From assembly GCA_963764305.1 (NCBI GenBank), contig CAVXSD010000001.1, forward strand, positions 1 to 64,000: a stretch of DNA of 64,000 nucleotides, in the 5' to 3' direction. This DNA comes from Bog-473 sp963764305 (GTDB taxonomy: Bacteria; Actinomycetota; Acidimicrobiia; Acidimicrobiales; RAAP-2). Below, in pieces: positions 37,473 through 47,170 of the stretch (position 1 is the stretch's first letter; the number at the start of each line of letters is the position of its first letter). Below the pieces are notes generated by a model. The model had not been told where the DNA came from and did not search any database. It saw only the letters and a list, made by a program, of their open reading frames with translations. The position numbers and the translations under genes are program-made.

Positions 37473-40400
37473 TCACGCGACGAAGTACTTGGCCTCTGGG
37501 TGGTGGCAGATAATGGCGTCGGTCGTCTGCTCGGGGTTCAGCTGGAAGCCCTCGGTGACCGTCACGCCGATGCGGTCCCCGCCCAGGAGCTCCACGACCT
37601 TCGCGTTGTCGGTGAGGTCGGGGCAGGCCGGGTAGCCCCAGGAGTAGCGGCCGCCCCGGTACTGCTGACGGAAGAGCCCGGTCAACGTCGGGCCGTCCTC
37701 GCCCGCGAACCCGAGCTCCTCGCGGACCCGGCGGTGCCAGTACTCGGCCGTGGCCTCGGCCATCTCGACACTGAGGCCGTGCAGGAAGAGGTACTCCTGG
37801 TAGTGGTTCTCGGCGAACAGGCGAGCCGTCTCCTCCGACGCCCGCGCGCCGATGGTGCAGAGCATGAAGCTGGCGAAGTCCTCGTCGCCCGAGTCGGCCG
37901 GGCGGAAGAAGTCCGAGATGCAGAGCCAGGGCTCCTTGCGCTGGCGCGGGAAGGTGAAGCGCATCCACTCCGAGGACCGGCTCTCGTCCTTCCAGATGAC
38001 GAGGTCGTTGCCCTCGGCGTTGGCCGCGAAGTGGCCGTAGGCCACGGACGGCACGAGCAGGTCGGCCTCCTTGGCCTTGCCCAGCTGCTCGCGCAGCGTC
38101 GCCTTTACCCGGTCCTTGAACTCGGTGTCGTTCTCACCGTTCTCGGGCCGGAAGCCCCACTGGTTGCGGAACAGCGCGGTCAGGTTGATGTACTCGGCGA
38201 TCTCGTCGATCGGGATCCCCACGGCGACGCGGCTTCCCACGAAGGGCGGGGTGAACAGCGGGTTGTCCGCCGCCACGTCGGACCGGGGAGGCTGGCCCTC
38301 CACCGGGGTGGTCTCCTGGTCGTCGAGCCGGCTGCGCCGCGGGACGTTCTTCTCGGAGATCTCGCGCCCGAACAGAGGGTCCTCCTCGCCGTTCCGCTTG
38401 AGCTCGACCAGGCGGTCCATGGTGCGCAGCCCCTCGAACGCGTCGCGCCCGTAGAAGAGCCGTCCGTCGTAGACCTCGCGCAGGTCCCGCTCCACGTAGG
38501 TGCGGGTCAACGCGGCCCCGCCCAGGAGGACGGGGATGTCCGCCATCGAGCGGTCGTTCAGCTCGACCAGGTTCTCGCGCATGATGAGCGTCGACTTCAC
38601 CAGCAACCCGCTCATGCCGATGGCGTCGGCCTTGTGCTCCTCGACCGCGTTGACCATCTCGTTGATGCCGATCTTGATCCCGAGGTTGACCACCTCGTAG
38701 CCGTTGTTGGTCAAGATGATGTCGACCAGGTTCTTGCCGATGTCGTGCACGTCGCCCTTGACGGTGGCCAGCACCACGGTTCCCTTGCCGCCCTGGTCCG
38801 ACTTCTCCATGTGGGGCTCGAGGAAGGCGACCGCGGCCTTCATGGTCTCGGCCGACTGCAGCACGAAAGGCAGTTGCATCCGCCCGAGGCGAAGCGTTCC
38901 CCCACGACCTTCATGCCCTCGAGGAGGATGTCGTTGACGATGGCCAACGCGGCGGTGCCCGATTCCAGCGCCTCGGTCAGGTCGCCCTCCAGCCCGTTGC
39001 GATTGCCGTCGATGATGCGCTGGGACAGCCGCCGGTCCACCGGCCAGTCGAGGTGCTCGTCCGCCGCGCCGGCGTCGACCTTGACCCCCTCGAACAGCCC
39101 CAGCAGCTCCTGCAGGGGGTCGTATCCGTCGGTGCGCCGGTCGTAGACGAGGTCGAGGCAGACCTCCTTGACCCGGTCGTCGATGCGGGACAGCGGGAGG
39201 ATCTTGGAGGCGTGCACGATGGCCGCGTCGAGCCCGGCCTGCACGCACTCGTGCAGGTACACCGAGTTGAGCACCTGGCGGGCGGCGGGGTTGAGGCCGA
39301 AGGACACGTTGGACAGGCCGAGGATGGTGGAGACGCCGGGCAGCTCCGCCTTGATCGCCCGGATCCCCTCCAGGGTCTCGATCCCGTCCTTGCGGCTCTC
39401 CTCCATGCCCGTGGACAGGGGCAGGGCGAGCGGGTCGAAGAGCAGGTCCTCGGGCGCGAGGCCGTAGCGCTCGACGGCGATGTCGCGGATGTTGCGGGCC
39501 GCCCGCAGCTTCCACTCCGCCGTGCGCGCCTGTCCCTCCTCGTCGATGCAGGTGCAGACGACGGCGGCCCCGAACTCGCGGGCCAGCCGCAGGAACGTGT
39601 CGAGCCGCGTGCCCGGCTCGTCGCCCTCCTCGAGGTTGACCGAGTTGAGGACCGGGCGGCCGCCGATCCACTCCAGCGCGGCGCGGACCACCGGGCCCTC
39701 CGTCGAGTCGACCATGATGGGGACGCTCGACTGCGTGCAGAGTCGGCTGGCCACCTCGGTCATGTCGGACACGCCGTCGGCCCCGGTGTAGTCGACGCAG
39801 ACGTCGATGAGGTGCGAGCCTTCCTTGACCTGGTCCCGCGCCATGGCGAAGCAGGTGTCCCAGTCGGCGTCGAGCATGGCCTCGCGGAAGGCCCTGGAGC
39901 CGTTGGCGTTGGTGCGCTCGCCCACGGCGAGGAACGAGGAGTCCTGCAGGAAGGGGACCGAGGTGTAGATGGAGGCGGCCGCCGGCTCGTGCACGGGGGT
40001 GCGGGCCGCCGGGGTGGCGCCGGCGCAGCGCTCGACCACGGCGGCCAGGTGGGCCGGCGTGGTCCCGCAGCACCCGCCGACGGCGGAGACGCCGAACTCG
40101 GTCACGAAGCGGTGCAGGTGCTCGGCCAGGTCCTCGGGGGTGAGGTCGTAGTGCATGAGGCCGTCGACCACCGACGGGAGGCCCGCATTGGGGACGCAGG
40201 CGATGGGGACGCGGCTGGCCCCCACAGGTGGCGCAGCCCCTCGCTCATCTCGACCGGTCCGGTGGCGCAGTTGAGGCCGACCACGTCGACCTGCATGGAG
40301 TCGAGCACGGTGAGCGCGGCGCCGATCTCGCTGCCGGGGAGCATGCGTCCGGTCAGCTCGATCGTCACCTGCGTCTGCAGTGGCACGTAGCGGTCGAGGG

Positions 40401-40978
40401 CCACCATGGCCCGCCGGCGCCGTTCACCGCGGCCTTGATCGACAGCAGGTCGAACTGCGTCTCGATCAGCAGCAGGTCGACGCCCCCTTCGAGCAGCCCG
40501 AGGGCCTGCTCCTCGTAGGCGTCGCGGAATTCGGCGTACGAGATGTGCCCGAGCGTGGGGAACTTGGTGCCCGGGCCCATGGAGCCGGCCACCCAGCGCG
40601 GCCGCTCGGGCGTCGAACTCGTCGCGGACGGCGCAGGCCAGCTCGGCCGCCCGGCGGGTCAGCTCGCGGGCGCGGTCGGCCAGCCCGTACTCGCGAGGAC
40701 CACCGACGTCGAGCCGAAGGTGTCCGTCTCGACCACGTCGCAGCCGACCTCGTAGAAGGAGCGGTGTACCTGGGCCACGACCTCGGGCCGGGTCTCGACG
40801 AGCCACTCGTTGCAGCCCTCGAGCTCGGGGCCGCCGAAGTCGTCCGGGCCGAGGTTGGCATCTGCAGGTTCGTCCCCATGGCGCCGTCGAAGATGATGAC
40901 CCGCTCGCGCAGGGCCTGGAGGTATGTCGACGCGGACGGGTCGAGCCGACCGAGCAATTCGGGAGAGGGAGCAACCAC
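37473..40978 (-). CDS. metH: cobalamin-dependent methionine synthase MetH, several frame disruptions
   Basis: MetH transfers a methyl group from methyltetrahydrofolate through cobalamin to homocysteine. Domains in order: homocysteine-binding (VIIFDGAMGTNLQ, DVVETDTFGS, zinc Cys in VVGLNCATGPVEMSEGLRHL and GGCCGTTPAHLAAVVE), folate-binding (AVGERTNANGSRAFREAMLD, IMVDSTEGPVVRAALEWIGG), B12-binding (GTVVLATVKGDVHDIGKNLV, DxHxxG), and activation domain (WGYPACPDLTDNAKVVELLG). About 1168 residues, normal. At least six indels, near 38880, 40225, 40430, 40595, 40690 and 40865. I chose GTG 40978 because a TATCCT box sits 6 bases before it; ATG 41038 is the longer option. Confidence 0.93.
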
Positions 40979-40984
40979 CGGCAC

Positions 40985-40990
40985 AGGATA
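40985..40990 (-). promoter_or_regulatory. candidate -10 box TATCCT of metH
   Basis: Minus-strand TATCCT, then GTGCCG, then GTG 40978: leaderless spacing. It would place transcription start on the chosen GTG and argues against the longer ATG start. Confidence 0.4.
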
Positions 40991-41036
40991 CCGGGGGCTC
41001 CCAAGACCCTCCCGAACAGGCCGGGAGCATCCGGCC

Positions 41037-41858
41037 ATGGAGGACCACGATTACACGAAGAAGGGCGACGACGGACCACCGGGCCGCTCTTCGGCGGCCG
41101 GGCGCCTCAAGGACTCCTGGCGGATCGACCTCAACGGGGTCGTCGACGAGGCCCAGGCCGCCATCGGCGTGGCCCGGGCACAGACGCCGGCGGGCACGGA
41201 GGTCAACGACCGTCTGACCACGCTGGCCCGTGACCTCTATGTGTTGATGGCGGAGGTGGCCACCGCCCCGGAGAACCGCACGAAGCTCCAGGCGGGGTCC
41301 AGCCTGGTGACGCCGGACATGGTGCGCGCGCTGGAGGAGGGGATCGACGGCCTGCTCGCCCGCTTCGACATGCCCAGCGACTTCACCGTGCCGGGCGAGA
41401 ACCGCGTGGCCGCCGCCCTCGATCTGGCCCGCACGATCGTGCGCCGGGCCGAGCGGATCGCCGTGGCCGAACCGACCGAGGGCTCTTTTGTGGTGGCGTA
41501 CCTGAACCGGCTGTCGGACCTCCTGTGGGCGATGGCGCGCTGGCAGGAAGGGCCCGAACACGTCTTGTCCAAGGCGCCCGCGCCCAGGCCGGAGCGATGC
41601 GGGTCAGGCCCATCGCCCCCGGCGGATGCGTTCGGCGGTGGTCGGGGCGCCCCGGTCCAACGACGCGGACCGGTGGTCCCGGCCGTCGGGATGGCCGAGG
41701 AGCACGGCGCAGAACAGGCGCCAGCCCTGGGCGACCCCGAGCCGGGCGCCCAGCTCCGCTTCCCCCTGAACGTGCCCAGGATGCACGCGCCCAGCCCCGC
41801 ATCGACCGCCCCCAGCAGGACGGTCATGACACCGAAGGCCGCATCGCCGATCCAGTAG
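41037..41858 (+). CDS. PduO-type cob(I)alamin adenosyltransferase, 3' end uncertain
   Basis: PduO enzymes make adenosylcobalamin from cob(I)alamin and ATP. From ATG 41037: YTKKGDDGPPGRSSAAGRLK (ATP-binding T-K-x-G-D-x-G motif), VDEAQAAIGVARAQTPAG, FTVPGENRVAAALDLARTIV, RRAERIAVAEPTEGSFVVAY and LNRLSDLLWAMARWQEG. The family core ends near 41575. The frame stays open to 41858, but that tail is Pro/Gly-rich noise antisense to the nitroreductase, so the true stop is probably lost to an indel near 41580-41600. It supplies cofactor for the methylmalonyl-CoA mutase at 58.5 kb; metH is next door and divergent. Confidence 0.85.
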   Translation: MEDHDYTKKGDDGPPGRSSAAGRLKDSWRIDLNGVVDEAQAAIGVARAQTPAGTEVNDRLTTLARDLYVLMAEVATAPENRTKLQAGSSLVTPDMVRALEEGIDGLLARFDMPSDFTVPGENRVAAALDLARTIVRRAERIAVAEPTEGSFVVAYLNRLSDLLWAMARWQEGPEHVLSKAPAPRPERCGSGPSPPADAFGGGRGAPVQRRGPVVPAVGMAEEHGAEQAPALGDPEPGAQLRFPLNVPRMHAPSPASTAPSRTVMTPKAASPIQ

Positions 41859-42214
41859 GGCACGGGCCAGGCCGCCTCGCCGACGCCCAGCCCCGCGGCG
41901 GCCTTGTCGGCTTCGGCGTAGCGCGAGACGTACGCCTCGGGCGAGGTGTAGGCGAGGAGCACCACGGGCGCCCGCGCCAGGCCGTCGGACCATTCCGTGT
42001 ACTGGTTGCGCCACAGCTCGTCGGTCGTGGCGTCGAAATAGGTCCCCGTCTGCTCCGGCCCCTCCAGGACCACCCAGGCCGTCCCCGGGTGTTGCCCGCG
42101 GTCGGGCGCGCGCAGGGCGGCCAGGAGGATCCGGTCGATCTCGGCCCGCTCGACCGGGCGGGAGGAGAAGCTCCGGACCATGGCGCGGCGTCGGATGGCC
42201 TCGTGGAGCTCCAC
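41604..42214 (-). CDS. nitroreductase-family FMN protein, one frameshift
   Basis: From ATG 42214: MELHEAIRRRAMVRSFSSRP (typical nitroreductase N-terminus, with the R-R-M-V-R-S-F flavin contact), VERAEIDRILLAALRAPDRG, PGTAWVVLEGPEQTGTYFDA, WPVPYWIGDAAFGVMTVLLG, AVDAGLGACILGTFRG, then after a break near 41775 LGARLGVAQGWRLFCAVLLG and HPDGRD, the usual end motif. About 203 residues. Substrate unknown. Confidence 0.85.
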
Positions 42215-42338
42215 GGACGGGAGTCTCCCACCGGGGTGCGGTGCCGGCCGTTCCCTCGGGAATGTCGACCCCGCTGGTAGTGTTTAACAGTTCGGAACCA
42301 GCGCCAGGAACGGGCTGGTGCGACCCGGAGGTTCGATT

Positions 42339-43502
42339 GTGCCAACTCCCCGCGACCTGCTGAACCAGGCCAAGGCGTCCATCCGCGAGGTGGACCAGAA
42401 CGACGCGCAATCCCTGTTGAAAGGGGGCGGCGTGACGCTCCTCGACGTCCGGGAGCCCGATGAGTACGAGCAGGGCGCCCTCCCCAATGCCGTCCACCTG
42501 CCCCGCGGCCATCTCGAGTTCCAGGTCGAGGGCAAGCTGCCCGACAAGGCGGCCCCGATCGTCGTCTACTGCGCCGCCGGCGTGCGCTCCGCGTTCGCCG
42601 CCAAGACCATGGGCGACCTCGGTTACACCGACGTGCAGTCGATGATCGGCGGGTTCAACAAGTGGAAGGACGACGACCGCCCCTGGGCGGCGCCGCAGAC
42701 CCTGACGCCGGCCCAGCGCAACCGCTACCAGCGCCACGTCCTGCTGCCCGAGGTGGGCGAAGTGGGCCAGCTGAAGCTGCTCGGATCGAAGGTGCTCCTG
42801 CTGGGCGCGGGCGGCCTCGGGTCTCCGGCGGCCCTCTACCTGGCCGCCGCCGGCGTCGGGACCATCGGCATCATCGACATGGACGTCGTCGACGAGTCCA
42901 ACCTGCAGCGCCAGATCCTGCACAACATGGACCGGGTGGGCGACCGCAAGGTCGACTCGGCCAAGAAGACGCTGACGGCGCTGAACCCCGACGTGAATGT
43001 CGTCACCTACGACGTCCGACTGGGCGCGGACAACATTCTCGACATCATCGAGGGCTACGACGCCATCGTCGACGGGACCGACAATTTCCCGACCCGCTAC
43101 CTCGTCAACGACGCCTCGCTGCTCAAGCGGATCCCCGTGATCCACGGCTCCATCTTCCGCTTCGAGGGCCAGGTCACGGTCTTCGACCCCTACAACGGTC
43201 CCTGCTACCGCTGCCTGATCCCCGAGCCGCCTCCGGCCGAGCTCGCCCCGTCGTGCTCCGAGGCCGGCGTGCTGGGCGTGCTGCCCGGCATCATCGGCTC
43301 CATTCAGGCCGTCGAGACGATCAAGGTGCTCCTCGGTCTCGGTGATCCGCTGATCGGGCGGCTTCTGTCCTACGACGCGCTGGAGGAATCGTTCCGGACG
43401 TTCAAGGTGCGCCGCGACCCGGCCTGCCCGGCCTGCGGGCCCGACGCCGGCGAGATCGTCATCGCCGAGTACGACGACCTCTGCATGCCGCACGCACATT
43501 GA
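42339..43502 (+). CDS. rhodanese-MoeB/ThiF fusion: sulfur-carrier adenylyltransferase
   Basis: About 387 residues, intact. An N-terminal rhodanese domain (GGVTLLDVREPDEYEQGALP, IVVYCAAGVRSAFAAKTMGD with the catalytic Cys) is followed by an E1-like MoeB/ThiF domain: NRYQRHVLLPEVGEVGQLKL, VLLLGAGGLGSPAALYLAAA (ATP site), IIDMDVVDESNLQRQILHNM, VDGTDNFPTRYLVNDASLLK, zinc cysteines CYRC and CPAC, and the catalytic Cys in LAPSCSEAGVLGVLPGIIGS. Adenylates and sulfurates small carriers such as MoaD, ThiS or CysO. The order rhodanese-first is the reverse of MoeZ. No carrier gene nearby. GTG 42339 is preferred; ATG 42318 also possible. Confidence 0.9.
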   Translation: MPTPRDLLNQAKASIREVDQNDAQSLLKGGGVTLLDVREPDEYEQGALPNAVHLPRGHLEFQVEGKLPDKAAPIVVYCAAGVRSAFAAKTMGDLGYTDVQSMIGGFNKWKDDDRPWAAPQTLTPAQRNRYQRHVLLPEVGEVGQLKLLGSKVLLLGAGGLGSPAALYLAAAGVGTIGIIDMDVVDESNLQRQILHNMDRVGDRKVDSAKKTLTALNPDVNVVTYDVRLGADNILDIIEGYDAIVDGTDNFPTRYLVNDASLLKRIPVIHGSIFRFEGQVTVFDPYNGPCYRCLIPEPPPAELAPSCSEAGVLGVLPGIIGSIQAVETIKVLLGLGDPLIGRLLSYDALEESFRTFKVRRDPACPACGPDAGEIVIAEYDDLCMPHAH

Positions 43503-44500
43503 GCCCACCAACCTGAGCCCAACCGGGCGGAGCCGAACAGAGCGATCCCACCTGGGCTAGGTGTTGTAGGTCTGCCGCCGAGGCGGTCTCGGCTTCCGCG
43601 GCGGGCCTTCGTGCGCGGTGCGCACGTCGGCGACCGATCTGCTCACGAGCGCGCGCCCGTGGCCGCGCCGGCTCCGTTCCCGGTTCGCCCTGTCCCCTCG
43701 TCCGTCCCGCCGGGGCGCCCGCGACCACCCGATCTGACCTCGCGGCGGTCGAACGAAAACGGCGCATGTGGGTGCGCTCGGGTTGCCCCAGGTCGCACGC
43801 TTCCTCCCCTGCGTATTCACGCGCGGCGGGAGTCGCACTTCTGCGGCCGGGCAGAGGCGCGGCGGTATGAGCAACCACCTCGGGCACCGCAAGGCGCCAC
43901 CGCACACCGCAACCCGCACCTCGACCTCGGACTGCCAGGGCGGGCAAACCGGTCACGTTCGCCTGCTCGCGGATCGGCCGCGCCCACCCAGAGCATTTAT
44001 TCGGGCGAGATGCGGGAAACATATTGCATCTGCCCTTCGAGGGCCTCGGTGCGCTCGAGGGCACAGTGGTGCCTTGAGGAGAAAACGGCCCTCCATCGCC
44101 ACCTCTCGCGCCATCGGCTGCGTGGAGAGCGGGGAGGCCCGGTGGCATCGTGGCGACCGCTCAGGATGGAGCACGGTTCCGTCTGAGCCGCAGAGCCTGG
44201 GAGCACTGGACGCGGCGACGACATCGAGGTAGTCAGGCTCGAACCTTGCCTCGAGATGTTCATGGGGCCCTGACGCTCCGACAGTTGACGGACGAGGGCG
44301 GACCAACGATGAGCGTCACGGGCATCTGATCAAGTCGAGCAGGTCGTCGTTTCTTGGGTTCAATGCAGGTGGATGTAAAAACTCGACGAACGGGCCCATT
44401 CGGCTGGGTCCACGCGTGCGATCTCGGGGAGTCAGAGCACTAGGTTTACCTCGACGGCTACGCTGCCAAAATATTCATCGGGCCGAGGGAGGCGGCGGAC
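43503..44500. other. 1-kb region with no recognised gene
   Basis: Several medium open frames on both strands give Arg/Pro-rich translations without family similarity. The last 200 bases are AT-richer (GGATGTAAAAACTCGACG near 44380) and may carry the promoter of the acyltransferase. Could hide a gene degraded by indels. Confidence 0.4.
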
Positions 44501-45725
44501 ATGCCAAGTCGAAGCTCGAGGAAGCCGCCACCCACCAACGCTGCAATTTCTCCAGAACAGGGAGCGCTCGAAGCAGGGACAGCGCCCGAAGATCGTCTCT
44601 TCCGGCCCGACGTCGAGGGACTGCGGGCCGTCGCCATCGCTCTTGTGGTTCTCTTCCACGCCGGAATCCCTCAGGCTAAAGGCGGATTCATCGGAGTGGA
44701 CGTCTTCTTTGTGATCTCCGGCTTTGTTATCACGGGTGTTCTGTTGCGGCAGAGCGCGGCGGGCGGTATCCGCGTAGTCGGCTTTTATGCTCGGCGGGCC
44801 CGACGCATTCTACCGATGGCGCTTCTCGTCATCGTTGTCTCCACGCTTGCCGTTGCAATCGTTGCCCCGCATTCGGCCGTTGTGGTAACGGCCAGTGACG
44901 GAAGGTGGTCGGCGCTCTTTCTGGCCAACTTCCATTCCTTCGCCGTGGCACCCGGCATCATCACCACGCGTCCGCCGTCGCCCTTTCAACAATACTGGTC
45001 GCTTGCCATCGAAGAGCAATTCTACCTCGTCTATCCGGCGCTCTTCATCGGCCTTCTCTCTGTGCCGGGGCGATGGTCCGTGCGGACACGGTTGGCCGTG
45101 GGGATCGGGGCTGTCGTCGTCTCTTCGTTCATAGCCTGCGTACTCACTAGCCATATCGGGAATCTTTACGCTTACGACTCACCCCTCGACCCGTGCATGG
45201 GAACTGGGCATCGGGGCACTCGCGGCACTCGGTACGGGTGCCGCTGAGCGGATCAAACCCGTCGCTGCCGCAACAATGACATGGATTGGGTTGGCGGTGA
45301 TACTCGTGAGCGCCGGGACCATTTCACTCGCCACCAACCCCTACCCCGGTTGGGTGGCGGCCATACCGATGCTCGGGACGGCCCTCGTTATCGTAGGTGG
45401 CAGTGCCGTGCCCTCAATGGGTGCCGAATCGGTACTCGGAACGGTTCCCTTCCGCAGAGTCGGACAGTGGTCGTACTCTTGGTACCTCTGGCACTGGCCT
45501 CTCCTGGTGATTGCTGCGGAAGCGGCGCACACGACCGTCCTGCAATCGTCGATCGCCAAGAATGTGCGGGGTGGTCCTTCTGGCCTCGGAGTGTCGGCCG
45601 CGTCCTACCGTTTCATCGAGGACCCGATCCGTCGATCACCCATCCTCACGAGAAACCACTGGCTCACCCTCGCTGCCGCAGGAGCACTGGTCGCCACCTG
45701 CGTCCTCATTACATTTGCGTTCTGA
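44501..45725 (+). CDS. acyltransferase 3 (OafA-type) membrane protein, frameshifted
   Basis: Integral membrane O-acetyl/acyl transferase modifying surface sugars. RPDVEGLRAVAIALVVLFHA with the catalytic His, GGFIGVDVFFVISGFVITGV, GFYARRARRILPMALLVIVV, FQQYWSLAIEEQFYLVYPAL, then after a break near 45190 RAWELGIGALAALGTGAAER and VGQWSYSWYLWHWPLLVIAA, and after another near 45575 YRFIEDPIRRSPILTRNHWL. Around ten membrane segments. It lacks the periplasmic SGNH domain often fused to this type, either naturally or by loss of frame. Confidence 0.85.
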
Positions 45726-45889
45726 CGGCGAACGATCGCCTCGCCGAGCCGCGGATTCGTCTCGCCGAGACAGCGGCTGCCCAAGGGACGACAGGGTCAG
45801 ACGTGAATTAAGGTCTCAGTCCCTGACGAAGCCATCGACGCAGCTTGGGCTTCACTATCGTCACGGTTGAAAGCCAGGAGTAACGCCCG

Positions 45890-46862
45890 ATGAACCGATC
45901 AGTCGCACAAGGGACTCACGAGCGCAGCGTTGCCGCGGGTATCGTCGAATCAATTGCAGGCTGCTCGGGCTGGCACTCGCTCTCTGGGCGATCGGAGCGA
46001 TCAGCGCCCTCATCTATCAGGGCGGAGGAGTGCTGCCGATGCCAGCGTCCCAGAATCACAAGCGACCTCCCCGTCACCAATCGGATCTGCGGACCTTCGT
46101 TTACTGCCGGGGGATTTTCATCTGTTCACTCACTCCGGAACTTGGGTGGCGCCCAAGAGTGGTATGTACATGGTTGTTGCCGTCGGGGGAGGCGGAGGAG
46201 GAGGCGGCGGCGGGGCGGCGGCGTCGTCGGTGGTGTCGCCAATCAGGTAGGCGGTGCCGGTGGGTCTGCAGGTTCCGTGACCATCAACGACGTGATCACA
46301 CGCGCTGGCCGACGATTCAGGATCTCGGTAGGCAAAGGCGGCACCGCCGGGCGCGGGAGGGTCTGCAAACGGCGGTTCCGGTGGAACGGGCGGAAACGGC
46401 GGCGTTTCGAGCTTTCCCGATGTTGCGTCTGCGGACGGTGGCACCGGAGGACCTGGTGGAGCCGGGAACAGCAGTTCGACGGTCCTGGCACCCGTCGGTG
46501 CGGGTCGTTCGAGCCTCGGCGAAATGCAGGCACCCGGGTCAGGCGGAGCGGCAAGCGCGACTACCGGGGAGCCGTCGGGGTCGTCCTACCTGTACGCGTG
46601 GCCGGGTGGCGGTGGCGGCGGCCCTGCTGGGTCAGGTCGGGGTGGAAGTGGTGGAGGAGCAGCCGGCACCGCCGGCACCATCGCGCCAGGTGGTCACATT
46701 GGTGCCATGACCGGAGCGAACGGCGGAACAGGTTCGACGAATCGGATCTTCACGAGTGGAGCAGGGGGTGGCGGCGGGGGAGGCGGTGCGCCGAATGGAG
46801 CGGGCGGCGCAGGTGGCCCGGGAGTGGGGGGCTACCTCGACATCATTGGGCCGCTGTCCTGA
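45890..46862 (+). CDS. glycine-rich secreted/surface protein, frameshifted
   Basis: The readable parts are an N-terminal hydrophobic segment in another frame (LGLALWAIGAISALIYQGG from 45963), then ADLRLLPGDFHLFTHSGTWV and APKSGMYMVVAVGGGGGGGG, then a long Gly/Ala/Ser-rich region (SVTINDVITRAGRRFRISVG, YLYAWPGGGGGGPAGSGRGG, TGSTNRIFTSGAGGGGGGGG) ending GGYLDIIGPLS. F-x-x-x-G-T-W-x-x-P followed by V-G-G-G-G is the start of glycine-rich domains found on surface and tail-fibre-like proteins. Several indels sit in the GGN codon runs. Function unknown; probably exported. Confidence 0.55.
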
Positions 46863-47170
46863 CTTTAAGATGCGAGACGTGCCGTCTGGCGGGCTGGCGA
46901 CTTGCTTATAGTCATCCCTGCTTTGGGTGACGATGTCGCCGGACGGGTGCGAAGAGGGCGTGTTATGGCACAACTTCTTGACAAATAGGGAGCCAGTTCT
47001 TGAGAAGACCACCATCGAGGGAGGACACCGGAGCGGTGATTTGCCCGCTGGTCCCAAAGTGGACTCTCTCCATGCTTCAGCTGGCGTCGAGCGTCGGGAC
47101 CCGCATCAGCCGTCCGTCAGCTTCGCCCGGTTCGCTCGTGCTCTTCTGAGCCGCTCCGTTGAGTTGTTGA
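46863..47170. other. intergenic, nothing certain
   Basis: About 300 bases before the YfhO-like gene. CTTGACAAATAGGGAG (46976 onward) contains TTGACA, but no matching -10 at good spacing was found. Confidence 0.35.

Noticed and set aside
39053..40390. 445-codon + frame antisense to metH
   Set aside because: Shadow frame; metH blocks are continuous on the other strand.
41580..41858. Long C-terminal extension of the adenosyltransferase
   Set aside because: It is antisense to the conserved nitroreductase end and has no family counterpart; more likely read-through after a lost stop.
43557..44148. Medium minus-strand frames after moeB
   Set aside because: Arg/Pro-rich, no motif, several overlapping frames of similar length; not supportable as a gene.
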